Source of the DNA: Xenorhabdus vietnamensis
GTDB lineage: Bacteria > Pseudomonadota > Gammaproteobacteria > Enterobacterales > Enterobacteriaceae
DNA length: 64,000 bases
Direction: 5' to 3'
Assembly (NCBI RefSeq): GCF_002127535.1
Contig: NZ_MUBJ01000021.1
Coordinates: 1-64,000 of the forward strand
Position 1 is the stretch's first letter. Each line of letters opens with the position of its first letter. Positions 16,473 to 24,666 of this stretch are shown in pieces. The notes below the pieces were generated by a model, which did no database searches, was not told the origin of the DNA, and saw nothing but the letters and a program-made list of their open reading frames with translations. Position numbers and translations under genes: made by a program.

Positions 16473-17841
16473 AACCGTTGTTGTTGTTAGAGGAACACCA
16501 GCAAGTGGCAAATCCACAGCGTGTCACCAATTAAAAGATGCCATGCTGGCACGAGGGTTAACTGTTTCCTATTTGCCGTGGGATACTTTTCATCATTTCG
16601 TTGAACCAAGATCACATCTTACGCAAAAAATTATCATGGAAGATACCTTGCGGCTATTGAAGGTTGCTGATGATTGCCTTGATGCAGGTAGTGATTTGAT
16701 TATTCTGGATGGCGTATTTATTTATCCCGAAGAAATTGACGCCATCCATTTCCTGTTTACACAAAAAAATATCCGAATTCTTCATTATCGGCTCGTTGCT
16801 CAGGAGCCAACGCTTATTACTCGTAATCAGGAACGAGCGATAGAAGATCGCTTGCCAGCATCTCGCATCAAAGAAGTCGCTCAAGATAATTTATGGAATT
16901 ACAGTTTACCTCATGAAACTTTGCTGGATAGCTCAAAATATTCACCAAATAGTATTGTTGTACTGATAAGCCAAGCAATTATGCAACAACCTTTATCAGT
17001 TAACTCTTTTGCCAATCCAACCACTTCACATTTATGGCGTTTGGGATCAGTGCTGCGTTACCCAGATCTCAAGCATTTTGAATATGTTGATCTGGTCTGG
17101 CAGAAACACCATCAGCAATGGCAAAGCAATACTTTCTTCGATTTCACTTTTACAACTAAAGAAGAAAAAGAGCTATTGTCTTTTTTAAAACAGCAACCTG
17201 TTTTCTTTAAATATTTGAATGCTGAATCCCATGCCTATTGCTACCTACACAATTTAGCGCAACAGCACGGTTTACAGTGCCATGAAGAAAGTAAATGGTC
17301 GGCTCCCATTATCAGAATCCCTTCTGAAACAACTGTAGTTGATTGTTTGACCCAACATTCAACACGATTGAAACGCAGTCTTAAGAAAGCTCATACCTAC
17401 CATACCGTCACGCGTTACAGCACTTCAGGTCAAACTGAACAACTATGGCAAGATGCGCTATATGTCGATGCTCAGGGTTGGAAAGTCTCTCAACAAAGCG
17501 ATATGCGTAGCTTGCACCGTGAAGATCTCCAGTATCTTCCCGGCCTGTTATCCAAAAGTAACCAATATCATCTGGCGGTTACTTATGACGATAAAGGTAC
17601 TCCTGGTGCCTGGTCATTAATGTTAAATAATGGTTCAGGTCAATGGTATGCCGCTAAATGGGGTTGCAGCAATCAAGGCAGAGAAATGTTAATGGGGATC
17701 AATTGCCTGATTAGCCATCTGGAAGAGCTCTATTGCCCTTATATTGGTCTTCAGGTTGATCTATGGGGCAGAGAAAATGAATTCTATGACCAATTAGCCA
17801 ATGAGTATATTGAGCGACTTCATCTTAGGATCACGCCATGA
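16462..17841 (+). CDS. P-loop kinase fused to GNAT-like (BioF2/FemAB-type) acyltransferase
   Basis: Two-domain protein of 459 residues. Residues 1-165: AAA_33-type kinase with Walker A GTPASGKST (11-19), a DLIILDG strand and an arginine-rich lid (RNQERAIEDRLPASR). Such domains phosphorylate small molecules, including antibiotics. Residues about 190-459: Acetyltransf_6 (BioF2-like, FemAB-related) GNAT fold, with RLKRSLKKA, DAQGWKVSQQ and the late WSLMLNNGSGQWYAAKWG strands. Overlaps the upstream gene by 11 bp and the next by 4 bp, so it is part of one tightly coupled unit. Possible roles are phosphorylation and acylation of the same intermediate, either biosynthetic or for self-protection. Neither substrate is known. 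Confidence 0.65.
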   Translation: MKHKTVVVVRGTPASGKSTACHQLKDAMLARGLTVSYLPWDTFHHFVEPRSHLTQKIIMEDTLRLLKVADDCLDAGSDLIILDGVFIYPEEIDAIHFLFTQKNIRILHYRLVAQEPTLITRNQERAIEDRLPASRIKEVAQDNLWNYSLPHETLLDSSKYSPNSIVVLISQAIMQQPLSVNSFANPTTSHLWRLGSVLRYPDLKHFEYVDLVWQKHHQQWQSNTFFDFTFTTKEEKELLSFLKQQPVFFKYLNAESHAYCYLHNLAQQHGLQCHEESKWSAPIIRIPSETTVVDCLTQHSTRLKRSLKKAHTYHTVTRYSTSGQTEQLWQDALYVDAQGWKVSQQSDMRSLHREDLQYLPGLLSKSNQYHLAVTYDDKGTPGAWSLMLNNGSGQWYAAKWGCSNQGREMLMGINCLISHLEELYCPYIGLQVDLWGRENEFYDQLANEYIERLHLRITP

Positions 17842-18713
17842 TATCCCATCGCAATACACTGCATTTGGACAATATCAATTTGGGCAATATAACGCCCTTG
17901 GAAAATATAATAAACTATGGCAGTTCAGTGCGAAGCTTTTTTCGTGAAGATCTACAAGCTATAGCTCCTCAGGGTTATTGCCTTATGCCAGAGTGGATAT
18001 GTCAGAGTATGGTTGAATCCGTTTATGCAGCCAATTGGCAGCCACTCTTCTACCCTGTTATGCCACCAGCGCAGGCTAGCGTGATTTTGCAAGCAGATAT
18101 TCAAACCATGACGGAAATGCTGAACGCCCTTCCACAACCGTGTGCCGTACTTCTCGCCCATCCTTTAGGCTATATTGATCCGGGATGCATAGAATTTCTG
18201 CGAAAAATACAAAATACCCCAAATATTCATGTATTTTTAGATCTTTCTCAGGGCTATGGAAGAAAAGGTTACCTACAAGAAATCCTGCATGTTCATGCAG
18301 CTTATTATTCTTTCAATGGCAATAAACTTATTTGTACAGGCGGGGCATTACGCCTTTGTCTAACTGATAGAGAAAATATTCCCCTCTCTGCCAGAGATAT
18401 TTTCACTGCCTTTTATGTTGCCGCTGAAGAAAAATTTATAGCGTTGAGAGACTACCTAAAATCCCATGTTATTGAAGATGATATTCGTAATGCTTCACTA
18501 TACGCCTCTCATCAATCAAGCCCCTATCGTACTATATTAAATTGGGAAAAATGTTCTTCCTCCCTACAGGCATTACTTAAACGACAAGGGTTGGTTCAGC
18601 CATTACTCGCTGAACCCAGACAAGAAAAAGAACAATCAAGCTCAAATTATCATCAATGGTGTGAAAAAGTCATGTTGATGTTCAGTTCACCAAGAGTTGA
18701 ATGGAGTCTGTAA
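17838..18713 (+). CDS. Short, divergent PLP-fold (DegT-like) protein
   Basis: It has 291 residues with a segment HVFLDLSQGYGRKG followed by AAYYSFNGNKLICTGGALRL. That spacing copies the Asp (135) and Schiff-base Lys (163) of DegT-family aminotransferases (compare IEDCAQ and FQANKLISSGEGG two genes upstream), so both PLP residues may be present. It is about 90 residues shorter than a normal DegT enzyme, and the N-terminal PLP-phosphate motif is hard to recognise. It could be a non-catalytic partner of the full-length aminotransferase, a specialised lyase, or a decaying duplicate. The frame is open and overlaps the upstream gene by 4 bp, which argues for a functional gene. Confidence 0.5.
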   Translation: MISHRNTLHLDNINLGNITPLENIINYGSSVRSFFREDLQAIAPQGYCLMPEWICQSMVESVYAANWQPLFYPVMPPAQASVILQADIQTMTEMLNALPQPCAVLLAHPLGYIDPGCIEFLRKIQNTPNIHVFLDLSQGYGRKGYLQEILHVHAAYYSFNGNKLICTGGALRLCLTDRENIPLSARDIFTAFYVAAEEKFIALRDYLKSHVIEDDIRNASLYASHQSSPYRTILNWEKCSSSLQALLKRQGLVQPLLAEPRQEKEQSSSNYHQWCEKVMLMFSSPRVEWSL

Positions 18714-18714
18714 A

Positions 18715-19800
18715 ATGCTGGAACTCATACAAGTTACCCCTCAATCTTCCTCATGGAATTCATTTCTTCATCTTTATGGAGAATATTTTCAACGCCATTG
18801 GCCAGAAATCTTTGGGGATCAATCAGAAGAGGCTATTGCAAAAGAAAATCACACAGCCCTTGAGCAACGCATCCTGCAAGGTGGCAGGGGGCTGTTTTTG
18901 TTGTTGAATGCCGGGCAATTGGCAGGACTATCCAATGTATATCTTGAACGGGAAGAAAAAGTAACCCTGAATATTGCTGAATTTTATATCAGGGATGAAT
19001 ACCAACGTCAGAAACTAGGTTATGGATTATGGCATGCCATGCTGCAATGGGGACGTCGCCACGGTGCAACTCATGTTCATCTGGAGACAGATACAGGCAA
19101 AGATGCCAATTTTTTTTGGCAATCTCATGGGCTTTCGAGCCATCAAATAGATGGGCGCATATACTATAGTGGCCCCATCCCTCCCCTGAAAATACTTTGG
19201 ATCCGGCACGGAAAAATTATCCCACTTGATCACTTAGATTACTGCCCTGAAGATAATCTTATCGCCCTTGATGCCACTGCAATCAAACAGGCTGAAAAAA
19301 TCGGTACACGGATACTGGAAAATCTTCCCTGGCAAAATATTTATACCTCGCCTCAACGCCGGGCACTTGAAACTGCCAAAGCATTCAGCTCAGCATATAA
19401 ATCATGTTCAATAAGAGAAACTGATGCACTCTGTGAATTTTTTCCAGAAGAACTCATTGGTATGAAGTTAACGGATATTCCGCATCGTTATGGTGAAGAT
19501 TATGCCTATCGGTTACTGCATACCCCCCTTGACACACCATTTAAAGATTCAGAACAAGTGATGGAAGCGGCTGAGAGAATTCACCATTTTATTATGCAAA
19601 TGGGTGACGAACTATCAATGTCCTCTATGCGGATCATTATCTCCCATCAAAATCTACACAATATTTTCTTGGCTCATTTAATGACAAATAATCTCAATCT
19701 TTCTGGACGTTTGCACCTGCATAATCTTCATGGTAGTACCTTTTTATATTGTCCTTATACTAAACTATTTGATATAGAAAATATAAATATTCCTTTATGA
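18715..19800 (+). CDS. GNAT acetyltransferase-histidine phosphatase fusion
   Basis: Bifunctional protein of 361 residues from the ATG at 18715 (GGAG at 18703-18706; an upstream in-frame TTG is less likely). Residues 1-155: GNAT domain with the acetyl-CoA loop RQKLGYGLW (98-106) and a following AxFFWQSHG strand. Residues 158-361: phosphoglycerate-mutase-like histidine phosphatase with RHG (164-166, nucleophile His165), SPQRRALETA (Arg215/216), an acid in DALCEF and the second histidine in ISHQN (His311). All catalytic residues of the phosphatase are present. The gene begins 1 bp after the preceding stop. With the kinase-GNAT gene nearby, it suggests a phosphorylate/acetylate protect-and-release logic; substrates unknown. 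Confidence 0.78.
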   Translation: MLELIQVTPQSSSWNSFLHLYGEYFQRHWPEIFGDQSEEAIAKENHTALEQRILQGGRGLFLLLNAGQLAGLSNVYLEREEKVTLNIAEFYIRDEYQRQKLGYGLWHAMLQWGRRHGATHVHLETDTGKDANFFWQSHGLSSHQIDGRIYYSGPIPPLKILWIRHGKIIPLDHLDYCPEDNLIALDATAIKQAEKIGTRILENLPWQNIYTSPQRRALETAKAFSSAYKSCSIRETDALCEFFPEELIGMKLTDIPHRYGEDYAYRLLHTPLDTPFKDSEQVMEAAERIHHFIMQMGDELSMSSMRIIISHQNLHNIFLAHLMTNNLNLSGRLHLHNLHGSTFLYCPYTKLFDIENINIPL

Positions 19801-19809
19801 GATAATAAT

Positions 19810-20973
19810 ATGTTGAAAAATATTCCATATATTATTTTTGACGCAGATCCATTCTGTTTTGGCCCAGTATCCACTACATTAAATGTGGTGGAACAGTTAA
19901 AGCGTCGAAATAATTTAATATCAGGCACTAAGTTTATTTTGTTAGGTACACTTACCTCTTCTCAATTAGGCCAAAAATCTAGTTTATTTGATATTATTTA
20001 TGAATGTGATACTACCTCTGTTACCGAGCTTTCACGCTATTCTGAACTTATTTCAGGGGCAAGTCTTTACATTAGCAATACTAACCCCGGCTCGATCAAT
20101 TTTGTTGCACAACTGGGTACACCCATTATCTATATCGATACTCTATTTTGGATGTGGGATAATCTTCATGTTGATCTGTACCAAACCGAAAAAACCTTCA
20201 TTCAGAACTTTCATGGGGTAGAACAAAACATTGAAAAATTTCGTGATAAGCTTGGTGATTATCAAGTTATACCACCGATTCTCCCTGATTCTCTGCAACA
20301 ATGCATGACGGATGACTATCCACCAGCAGAAGGTGTCTTAATCACTCTTGGCGGCATTGATACGGTTTACACCGATACAACAGATTTTTACTACCATTTC
20401 CTTCAGGAATTATTGTCTATTCCCAATCTGAAAAATGAAACCAACATTACGATTGCAGGCGGCGGAAAAACAATCGGAAATCTGGCAAATATGCTGGCCA
20501 AAACACATCCTCATGTTCACGTTGGCTGTTTTGCAAGGCATGATTTTCTGCAAAAATTACGTCGTGCCCGTAAGGTTTTATCTAATCCGGGGCTTACAAC
20601 ATTTTATGAATGTATTGCACTAAATAAAGATGTTTTTTTCTTACCACCACAAAATTATAGCCAGCAATTACAGCTAGAAGTTTATCTTCAACATTATTAC
20701 ACCTCTGAATACGGTTTTTTATGGCAACCTGAATATGGTTATCCTGATATCCCCCCATACTTGCCAGAGAAAGATGGTCTAGATTTAATTAAAAAATGTA
20801 ACAATTTATTTATTAATAACCCTACAGAAATAAAACGTGCTATGGATATGATTAATATATTCCTCTTGAAAGAGAAATATAACGCTAACTTTTGCCATGA
20901 CATGTTTAAAAACAATTCAAATGATATTATTAATTACATTGAAAATAGAATTACAAATCAAAAATTGACATAG
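19810..20973 (+). CDS. GT-B fold glycosyltransferase (MurG/GT28-like)
   Basis: It has 387 residues. The C-terminal half carries ITLGG, ITIAGGG, HVHVGCF and above all SNPGLTTFYECIALNKDVFFLPP, the nucleotide-sugar pocket layout of MurG-like GT-B transferases (S-x-x-G...E...G.P...P). The N-terminal half starts IIFDADPFCFGPVSTTLNV, a typical opening with a flexible loop after beta-1. No signal or membrane segment, so it is cytosolic. It lies 9 bp after the GNAT-phosphatase. In a nucleoside pathway it would attach a sugar (for example uronate) to a base, as cytosylglucuronate synthase does; this is inference. A polysaccharide or macrolide-type transferase is the alternative. Confidence 0.65.
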   Translation: MLKNIPYIIFDADPFCFGPVSTTLNVVEQLKRRNNLISGTKFILLGTLTSSQLGQKSSLFDIIYECDTTSVTELSRYSELISGASLYISNTNPGSINFVAQLGTPIIYIDTLFWMWDNLHVDLYQTEKTFIQNFHGVEQNIEKFRDKLGDYQVIPPILPDSLQQCMTDDYPPAEGVLITLGGIDTVYTDTTDFYYHFLQELLSIPNLKNETNITIAGGGKTIGNLANMLAKTHPHVHVGCFARHDFLQKLRRARKVLSNPGLTTFYECIALNKDVFFLPPQNYSQQLQLEVYLQHYYTSEYGFLWQPEYGYPDIPPYLPEKDGLDLIKKCNNLFINNPTEIKRAMDMINIFLLKEKYNANFCHDMFKNNSNDIINYIENRITNQKLT

Positions 20974-21109
20974 TAAAACATCCATATGAATATAACAAAC
21001 TTATGAAAATAACCAATTAAAAAAATGATCTTATAATATTCGTATAACTAAATAAATTACTATCATCTATTAACAAACATTATATCTTATTTATATAAGA
21101 GGCGATCCT

Positions 21110-21637
21110 ATGTCCATAGTATTTTCTGATCTTAAAGTATTTATTGGTGGCCCTATTCAACACGCTTTAAAACTCAGGGCGCTAGATAATAATTTACAAA
21201 CTCACCTCAAATCTGCTATTCATCAATTGGAATCACTCGGAACAGAGGTTTTTTCAGCTCATCGAACAGAACAGTTTGGAGGAACAACACATTTATTTAC
21301 ACCAGAGGAAGTTTCTCAACGAGATCGCCAATGGATGGAACAATGTGATATTTTCGTTGCCATTTTGCCAGTTTGTCCACAACAGAAAAAACTCATACGA
21401 ACAGATGGTACCCATATCGAATTAGGCTGGGCTTCCGCCTTAAAGCGTCCGATTATACTGGTAACCGAAGAACCCTTTGATGACTCCGCCAGCCATTTAC
21501 TAAAAGGTCTGTCAGCTATTGCTTTGGTTCATCATATTCCTTTGAGTGATTTTGAACACGATCCAGCTATATTAAGCTATACGATCCAATCCATAGTAAC
21601 AAAACACATTATCCAGAAATCTTCAGCTGTCGCGTAA
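21110..21637 (+). CDS. Nucleoside 2-deoxyribosyltransferase-family protein (possible nucleotide N-glycosidase)
   Basis: It has 175 residues with the family layout: N-terminal VFIGGPI strand, VFSAHR, then FTPEEVSQRDRQWMEQCD (Arg71, Asp72, Asp80) and DGTHIELGWASALKRPIILVT with the catalytic glutamate at 104. Members either swap bases between deoxyribosides or hydrolyse nucleotides to free base (MilB and BlsM act on hydroxymethyl-CMP and CMP in cytosine nucleoside antibiotic pathways). Being last in a biosynthetic cluster favours the second role. A 136-bp A+T-rich gap separates it from the glycosyltransferase, so it may have its own promoter. AGAGGCG precedes the ATG. A hairpin terminator follows at once. 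Confidence 0.78.
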   Translation: MSIVFSDLKVFIGGPIQHALKLRALDNNLQTHLKSAIHQLESLGTEVFSAHRTEQFGGTTHLFTPEEVSQRDRQWMEQCDIFVAILPVCPQQKKLIRTDGTHIELGWASALKRPIILVTEEPFDDSASHLLKGLSAIALVHHIPLSDFEHDPAILSYTIQSIVTKHIIQKSSAVA

Positions 21638-21645
21638 GATTAAGC

Positions 21646-21667
21646 AATAGGGGCCCACGCCCCTATT
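21646..21667. terminator. Hairpin ending the accessory cluster, shared with sxy
   Basis: AATAGGGG (21646-21653) pairs perfectly with CCCCTATT (21660-21667) around a 6-nt loop. It lies between two converging genes 46 bp apart and can serve both directions. The U-tract is weak on either strand. Confidence 0.65.
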
Positions 21668-21683
21668 CACCAAATATCATTCA

Positions 21684-22304
21684 TTATGAATGATCTGAAT
21701 TCTGGTGAACCAGCTCGCTGTGCCAGCTAATTAATTCATCACGTATCTTTTCTGGTAAAACAGCCACATGGCACCCTTCTATTGCTCCCGCTAATGCAAG
21801 CAACAAACTGACATTTGTTTTTTTCCTATGCTGCTGGAGTTTGAGGTAAGTCGCTTTTGCTCCCAACATTCGCAATTCTTCTACTTTAGAAATACCCACT
21901 TTCCATAATTGCCTTTCTAAAACGATCCCTAAATTAGGAAGATCTTTAAGCCTGAGAGGCATTTTTTGTCTATCAATCATTTCTTTCATTGTGTATTGAT
22001 AGGCTAAATTTACATATTCAAATAATTGTTTTTGATCCTGCCAAAGCGATTCATTTACACGGTAATACCTCAAAGTTACAGGTATTCCTCTTTTTGAATA
22101 AATAAACTTCTCCATTCCTCTGGCTTTAAATAATACCTCAACATGACTATCTCCTCGTAAATAAAGTTCCCCATCAGAACTGATGGCAAATAAAACACCA
22201 TCAATTAACAACCCAATGCCCCCGAATTGAGATTTTTTCTTAAATTTTCCCAGTGCAGATACACCTTGTTGCAATTGAGCAAAACGAGCTCCGGATAAAA
22301 ACAT
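21684..22304 (-). CDS. sxy: Competence regulator Sxy/TfoX
   Basis: TfoX/Sxy-family protein, a co-activator that directs CRP to CRP-S promoters of DNA-uptake genes. It has 206 residues (E. coli 209) with the TfoX N-terminal domain (FGGIGLLIDGVLFAISSDGELYLRGD, VTLRYYRVNESLW) and the C-terminal domain (RLKDLPNLG, VGISKVEELRMLGA, ALAGAIEG). Conserved position next to sulA; its other E. coli neighbour, yccS, is now 11 kb away beyond the cluster. No pilus/competence genes are in the window, so only the regulator can be judged. Confidence 0.93.
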   Translation of the reverse strand: MFLSGARFAQLQQGVSALGKFKKKSQFGGIGLLIDGVLFAISSDGELYLRGDSHVEVLFKARGMEKFIYSKRGIPVTLRYYRVNESLWQDQKQLFEYVNLAYQYTMKEMIDRQKMPLRLKDLPNLGIVLERQLWKVGISKVEELRMLGAKATYLKLQQHRKKTNVSLLLALAGAIEGCHVAVLPEKIRDELISWHSELVHQNSDHS

Positions 22305-22506
22305 TTTTTATCACTCCATGAATCACATTCCAACATAATGTTTAATCATGCCTGCTATTAATAAAATAGATAACAAGAACAATTAATTAAAACCATACGC
22401 AATCTATTTCCAACTGCCAATCGTTAAGTCATAAAAATCCTAATTTCTGTAAATTTTTGCGAAGCGCTTTGAAAAAAAGAAACTTGCTTTTAATCAAATA
22501 GCGTTA

Positions 22507-22524
22507 TACTGTATAAATATACAG
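22507..22524. promoter_or_regulatory. LexA operator (SOS box) of sulA
   Basis: TACTGTATAAATATACAG contains CTG-N10-CAG (22509-22524) and differs from the consensus CTGTATATATATACAG at one central position. It lies 22 bp before the sulA start, so LexA would block transcription directly. Confidence 0.93.
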
Positions 22525-22545
22525 CTTGTTATGGCGAGGAACATT

Positions 22546-23118
22546 ATGAGCATCCAATTAGCATGGAAATATCTCACTGAACAAAAAACAACAACCGCTA
22601 ATACAACAGCGAAAGAACATAAAACAGACGAAAAGATGGTTGGGGTGACAGTGAAAAAACTGTCTTTTGTGGAACCATCTCAATACACTTCACACACGAT
22701 AAAAGGCATGGTCAGTGAGCTGGTCTACAGTGAACATCAACCTGTTATCAATCATATTCTTCTTCCTTTATTGCGTCAGTCTGGAAAAGAAGACAGATGG
22801 TTGCTTTGGGTAAACCCCAATAAGAGGTTGAATCGTCAATGGTTGATAAATGCCGGACTTCCCCTGAATAAGATCGTCCAACTGAATCAAATCCGTCCTA
22901 TTGCTTCGATTGGTGCTATGGAAAAGGCTTTGGCAAGTGGTAATTACAGCATTGTATTGGGTTGGTTACCCGAATTATCAGAATATCAATTAAATACGTT
23001 AGAACTGGCCGCACAAAAAGGGGCTACTCTTGGTTTTATTATGCGCCCACAAAATTTATCACATCAATTCATTTCGCAATATAATAGATTACAAATTCAC
23101 TCTAATTACTATCATTGA
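22546..23118 (+). CDS. sulA: SOS cell-division inhibitor SulA
   Basis: SulA binds FtsZ and blocks Z-ring assembly during DNA damage, and is later degraded by Lon. It has 190 residues from the ATG at 22546, which has GCGAGGA correctly spaced; the in-frame ATG at 22531 lies only 6 bp after the LexA box and lacks a ribosome site. Conserved blocks: SELVYSEHQPVIN, LLPLLRQ, WLLWVNPNKRLNRQWL, AGLPLNKIVQL, NYSIVLGW, GFIMRPQN and the C-terminal LQIHSNYYH that Lon recognises in E. coli. The N-terminal 45 residues are variable, as in the family. Confidence 0.94.
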   Translation: MSIQLAWKYLTEQKTTTANTTAKEHKTDEKMVGVTVKKLSFVEPSQYTSHTIKGMVSELVYSEHQPVINHILLPLLRQSGKEDRWLLWVNPNKRLNRQWLINAGLPLNKIVQLNQIRPIASIGAMEKALASGNYSIVLGWLPELSEYQLNTLELAAQKGATLGFIMRPQNLSHQFISQYNRLQIHSNYYH

Positions 23119-23474
23119 TTAAGATTAGGATTAATCTCAATATTTTTTATAAAAAACAAGCTACTAATTGATATTCATTATTGTTTACAATTAAAATCAA
23201 TGTATTAATGCCGTAAATATTGTAAGTATTCGTCAATAATGCTCAGAGTTTGTCCATTCACAATTAAAATTTCTGTGCCATGAATCACAGTGTACTTGTA
23301 ACTTTTTAACTTCGTTGTAGACTTTACACAGTTTAGGGAGTTGTGCTTACTGCTCTTATATTTCAGAACACATCTTCTGATTAAAGCATGATTACTTAAC
23401 AGAACATTTTAACCAATGGCTAACAATAAGGCTTTTAAGGCCAATTGCCTATTTGGATGATAACGAGGCGTAAA
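23119..23474 (+). promoter_or_regulatory. ompA promoter and leader with conserved MicA target segment
   Basis: A 356-bp gap between sulA and ompA. Its last 24 bases (ATTTGGATGATAACGAGGCGTAAA, shown here across 23451-23474) are nearly the same as the E. coli ompA ribosome-binding region that the small RNA MicA pairs with. A long structured mRNA leader, as in E. coli, is likely. The promoter itself could not be pinned down by eye. No ORF fits the gap. Confidence 0.6.
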
Positions 23475-24590
23475 ATGAAGAAAACAGCTATCGCAGTAGC
23501 AGTGGCAGTGGCAACTTTCGCAACTGCTGCTCAAGCAGCTCCAAAGGACAACACATGGTATACTGGCGCTAAGCTGGGCTGGTCTCAATACCATGACGTG
23601 AATTTCTACGGAAATGGTTATGATAACCAGATTGGCAACGGTCCTACCCGTAAAAACCAACCAGGCGTAGGTGCCTATGTCGGTTATCAAGCAAACCCAT
23701 ATTTAGGCTTTGAATTAGGTTATGACTGGTTGGGACGCATGACTTATAAGGGTGACGTTAATAACGGCTCTTTCCGCGCTCAAGGTGTTCAGCTAACAAC
23801 TAAACTGAGCTACCCAGTTCTGAGTAATCTGGATGTTTATACCCGCCTTGGTGGTATGATATGGCGTGCAGACTCCTCTGCAACTTACAATTCCAATACA
23901 GCAGACCAACGCCGACTGAAAAACCACGATACAGGTGTTTCTCCTCTGGCTGCAGTTGGTGTTGAATACGCATTGACCAAAAATCTGGCAACCCGTCTCG
24001 ATTATCAGTGGGTTAACAATATTGGGGATGCTAACAGTGTTGGCGCACGCCCAGATAACGGCCTGCTAAGTGTTGGTGTTTCTTACCGTTTTGGTCAAGA
24101 TGAAGCTGCGCCAATCGTTGTACCAGTAGCGCCTCCAGTTGCACAAGCTCCAGCCCCGGCTGCTCCTTTCGTTGAAAACAAGAGCTTTACCCTGCGTTCT
24201 GACGTTCTGTTCAATTTCAACAAATCAACGTTAAAAGCAGAAGGTAAACAAGAGCTGGATAACTTATACAACCAACTGACCAAAATCGACCCAGATCAGG
24301 GCAAGGTCTTGGTACTCGGCTACACTGACCGCATTGGCAGCCAAAATTACAATCTGCCACTGTCTCATAAACGTGCTCAATCCGTTGTCGATTATCTGAT
24401 TGCTAAAGGCATTCCTGCAAATCTCATCCAAGCAGAAGGCCGTGGTAAGACAGATCCTGTCACTGGTTCTACCTGTGACAAAATTAAAGTCCGCTCTAAA
24501 CTTATCGACTGCTTGGCTCCGGATCGTCGTGTAATTATCAACATTCAAGGCGTTACTAAAGTGGTTACTCATCCACAAGCAACTAAGTAA
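23475..24590 (+). CDS. ompA: Outer membrane protein A
   Basis: Major outer membrane protein: an 8-stranded beta-barrel plus a periplasmic peptidoglycan-binding domain. It has 371 residues from the ATG at 23475, after GAGG. Signal peptide [21 protein letters not shown] is cleaved before APKDNTW. Barrel to about residue 212 (ends VSYRFGQ), then a Pro/Ala hinge ([14 protein letters not shown]) and the OmpA_C domain with [29 protein letters not shown] and GRGKTDP; two cysteines (STCDK, LIDCLA) can form the usual disulfide. External loops differ from E. coli, as expected for phage- and host-exposed segments. The upstream ATG at 23445 is not used because the signal peptide would be buried. Confidence 0.97.
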   Translation: MKKTAIAVAVAVATFATAAQAAPKDNTWYTGAKLGWSQYHDVNFYGNGYDNQIGNGPTRKNQPGVGAYVGYQANPYLGFELGYDWLGRMTYKGDVNNGSFRAQGVQLTTKLSYPVLSNLDVYTRLGGMIWRADSSATYNSNTADQRRLKNHDTGVSPLAAVGVEYALTKNLATRLDYQWVNNIGDANSVGARPDNGLLSVGVSYRFGQDEAAPIVVPVAPPVAQAPAPAAPFVENKSFTLRSDVLFNFNKSTLKAEGKQELDNLYNQLTKIDPDQGKVLVLGYTDRIGSQNYNLPLSHKRAQSVVDYLIAKGIPANLIQAEGRGKTDPVTGSTCDKIKVRSKLIDCLAPDRRVIINIQGVTKVVTHPQATK

Positions 24591-24613
24591 TACAGCCTCT
24601 ATCGATTTATCAA

Positions 24614-24636
24614 AAACCCCATATAAAATGGGGTTT
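24614..24636 (+). terminator. Terminator after ompA
   Basis: AAACCCC (24614-24620) pairs with GGGGTTT (24630-24636) around a 9-nt loop, 24 bp after the ompA stop, with A before and T after the stem. It could also serve matP from the other strand. Confidence 0.75.
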
Positions 24637-24666
24637 ATTAGATTATTTTTCTATTGGTTTCTGGGA

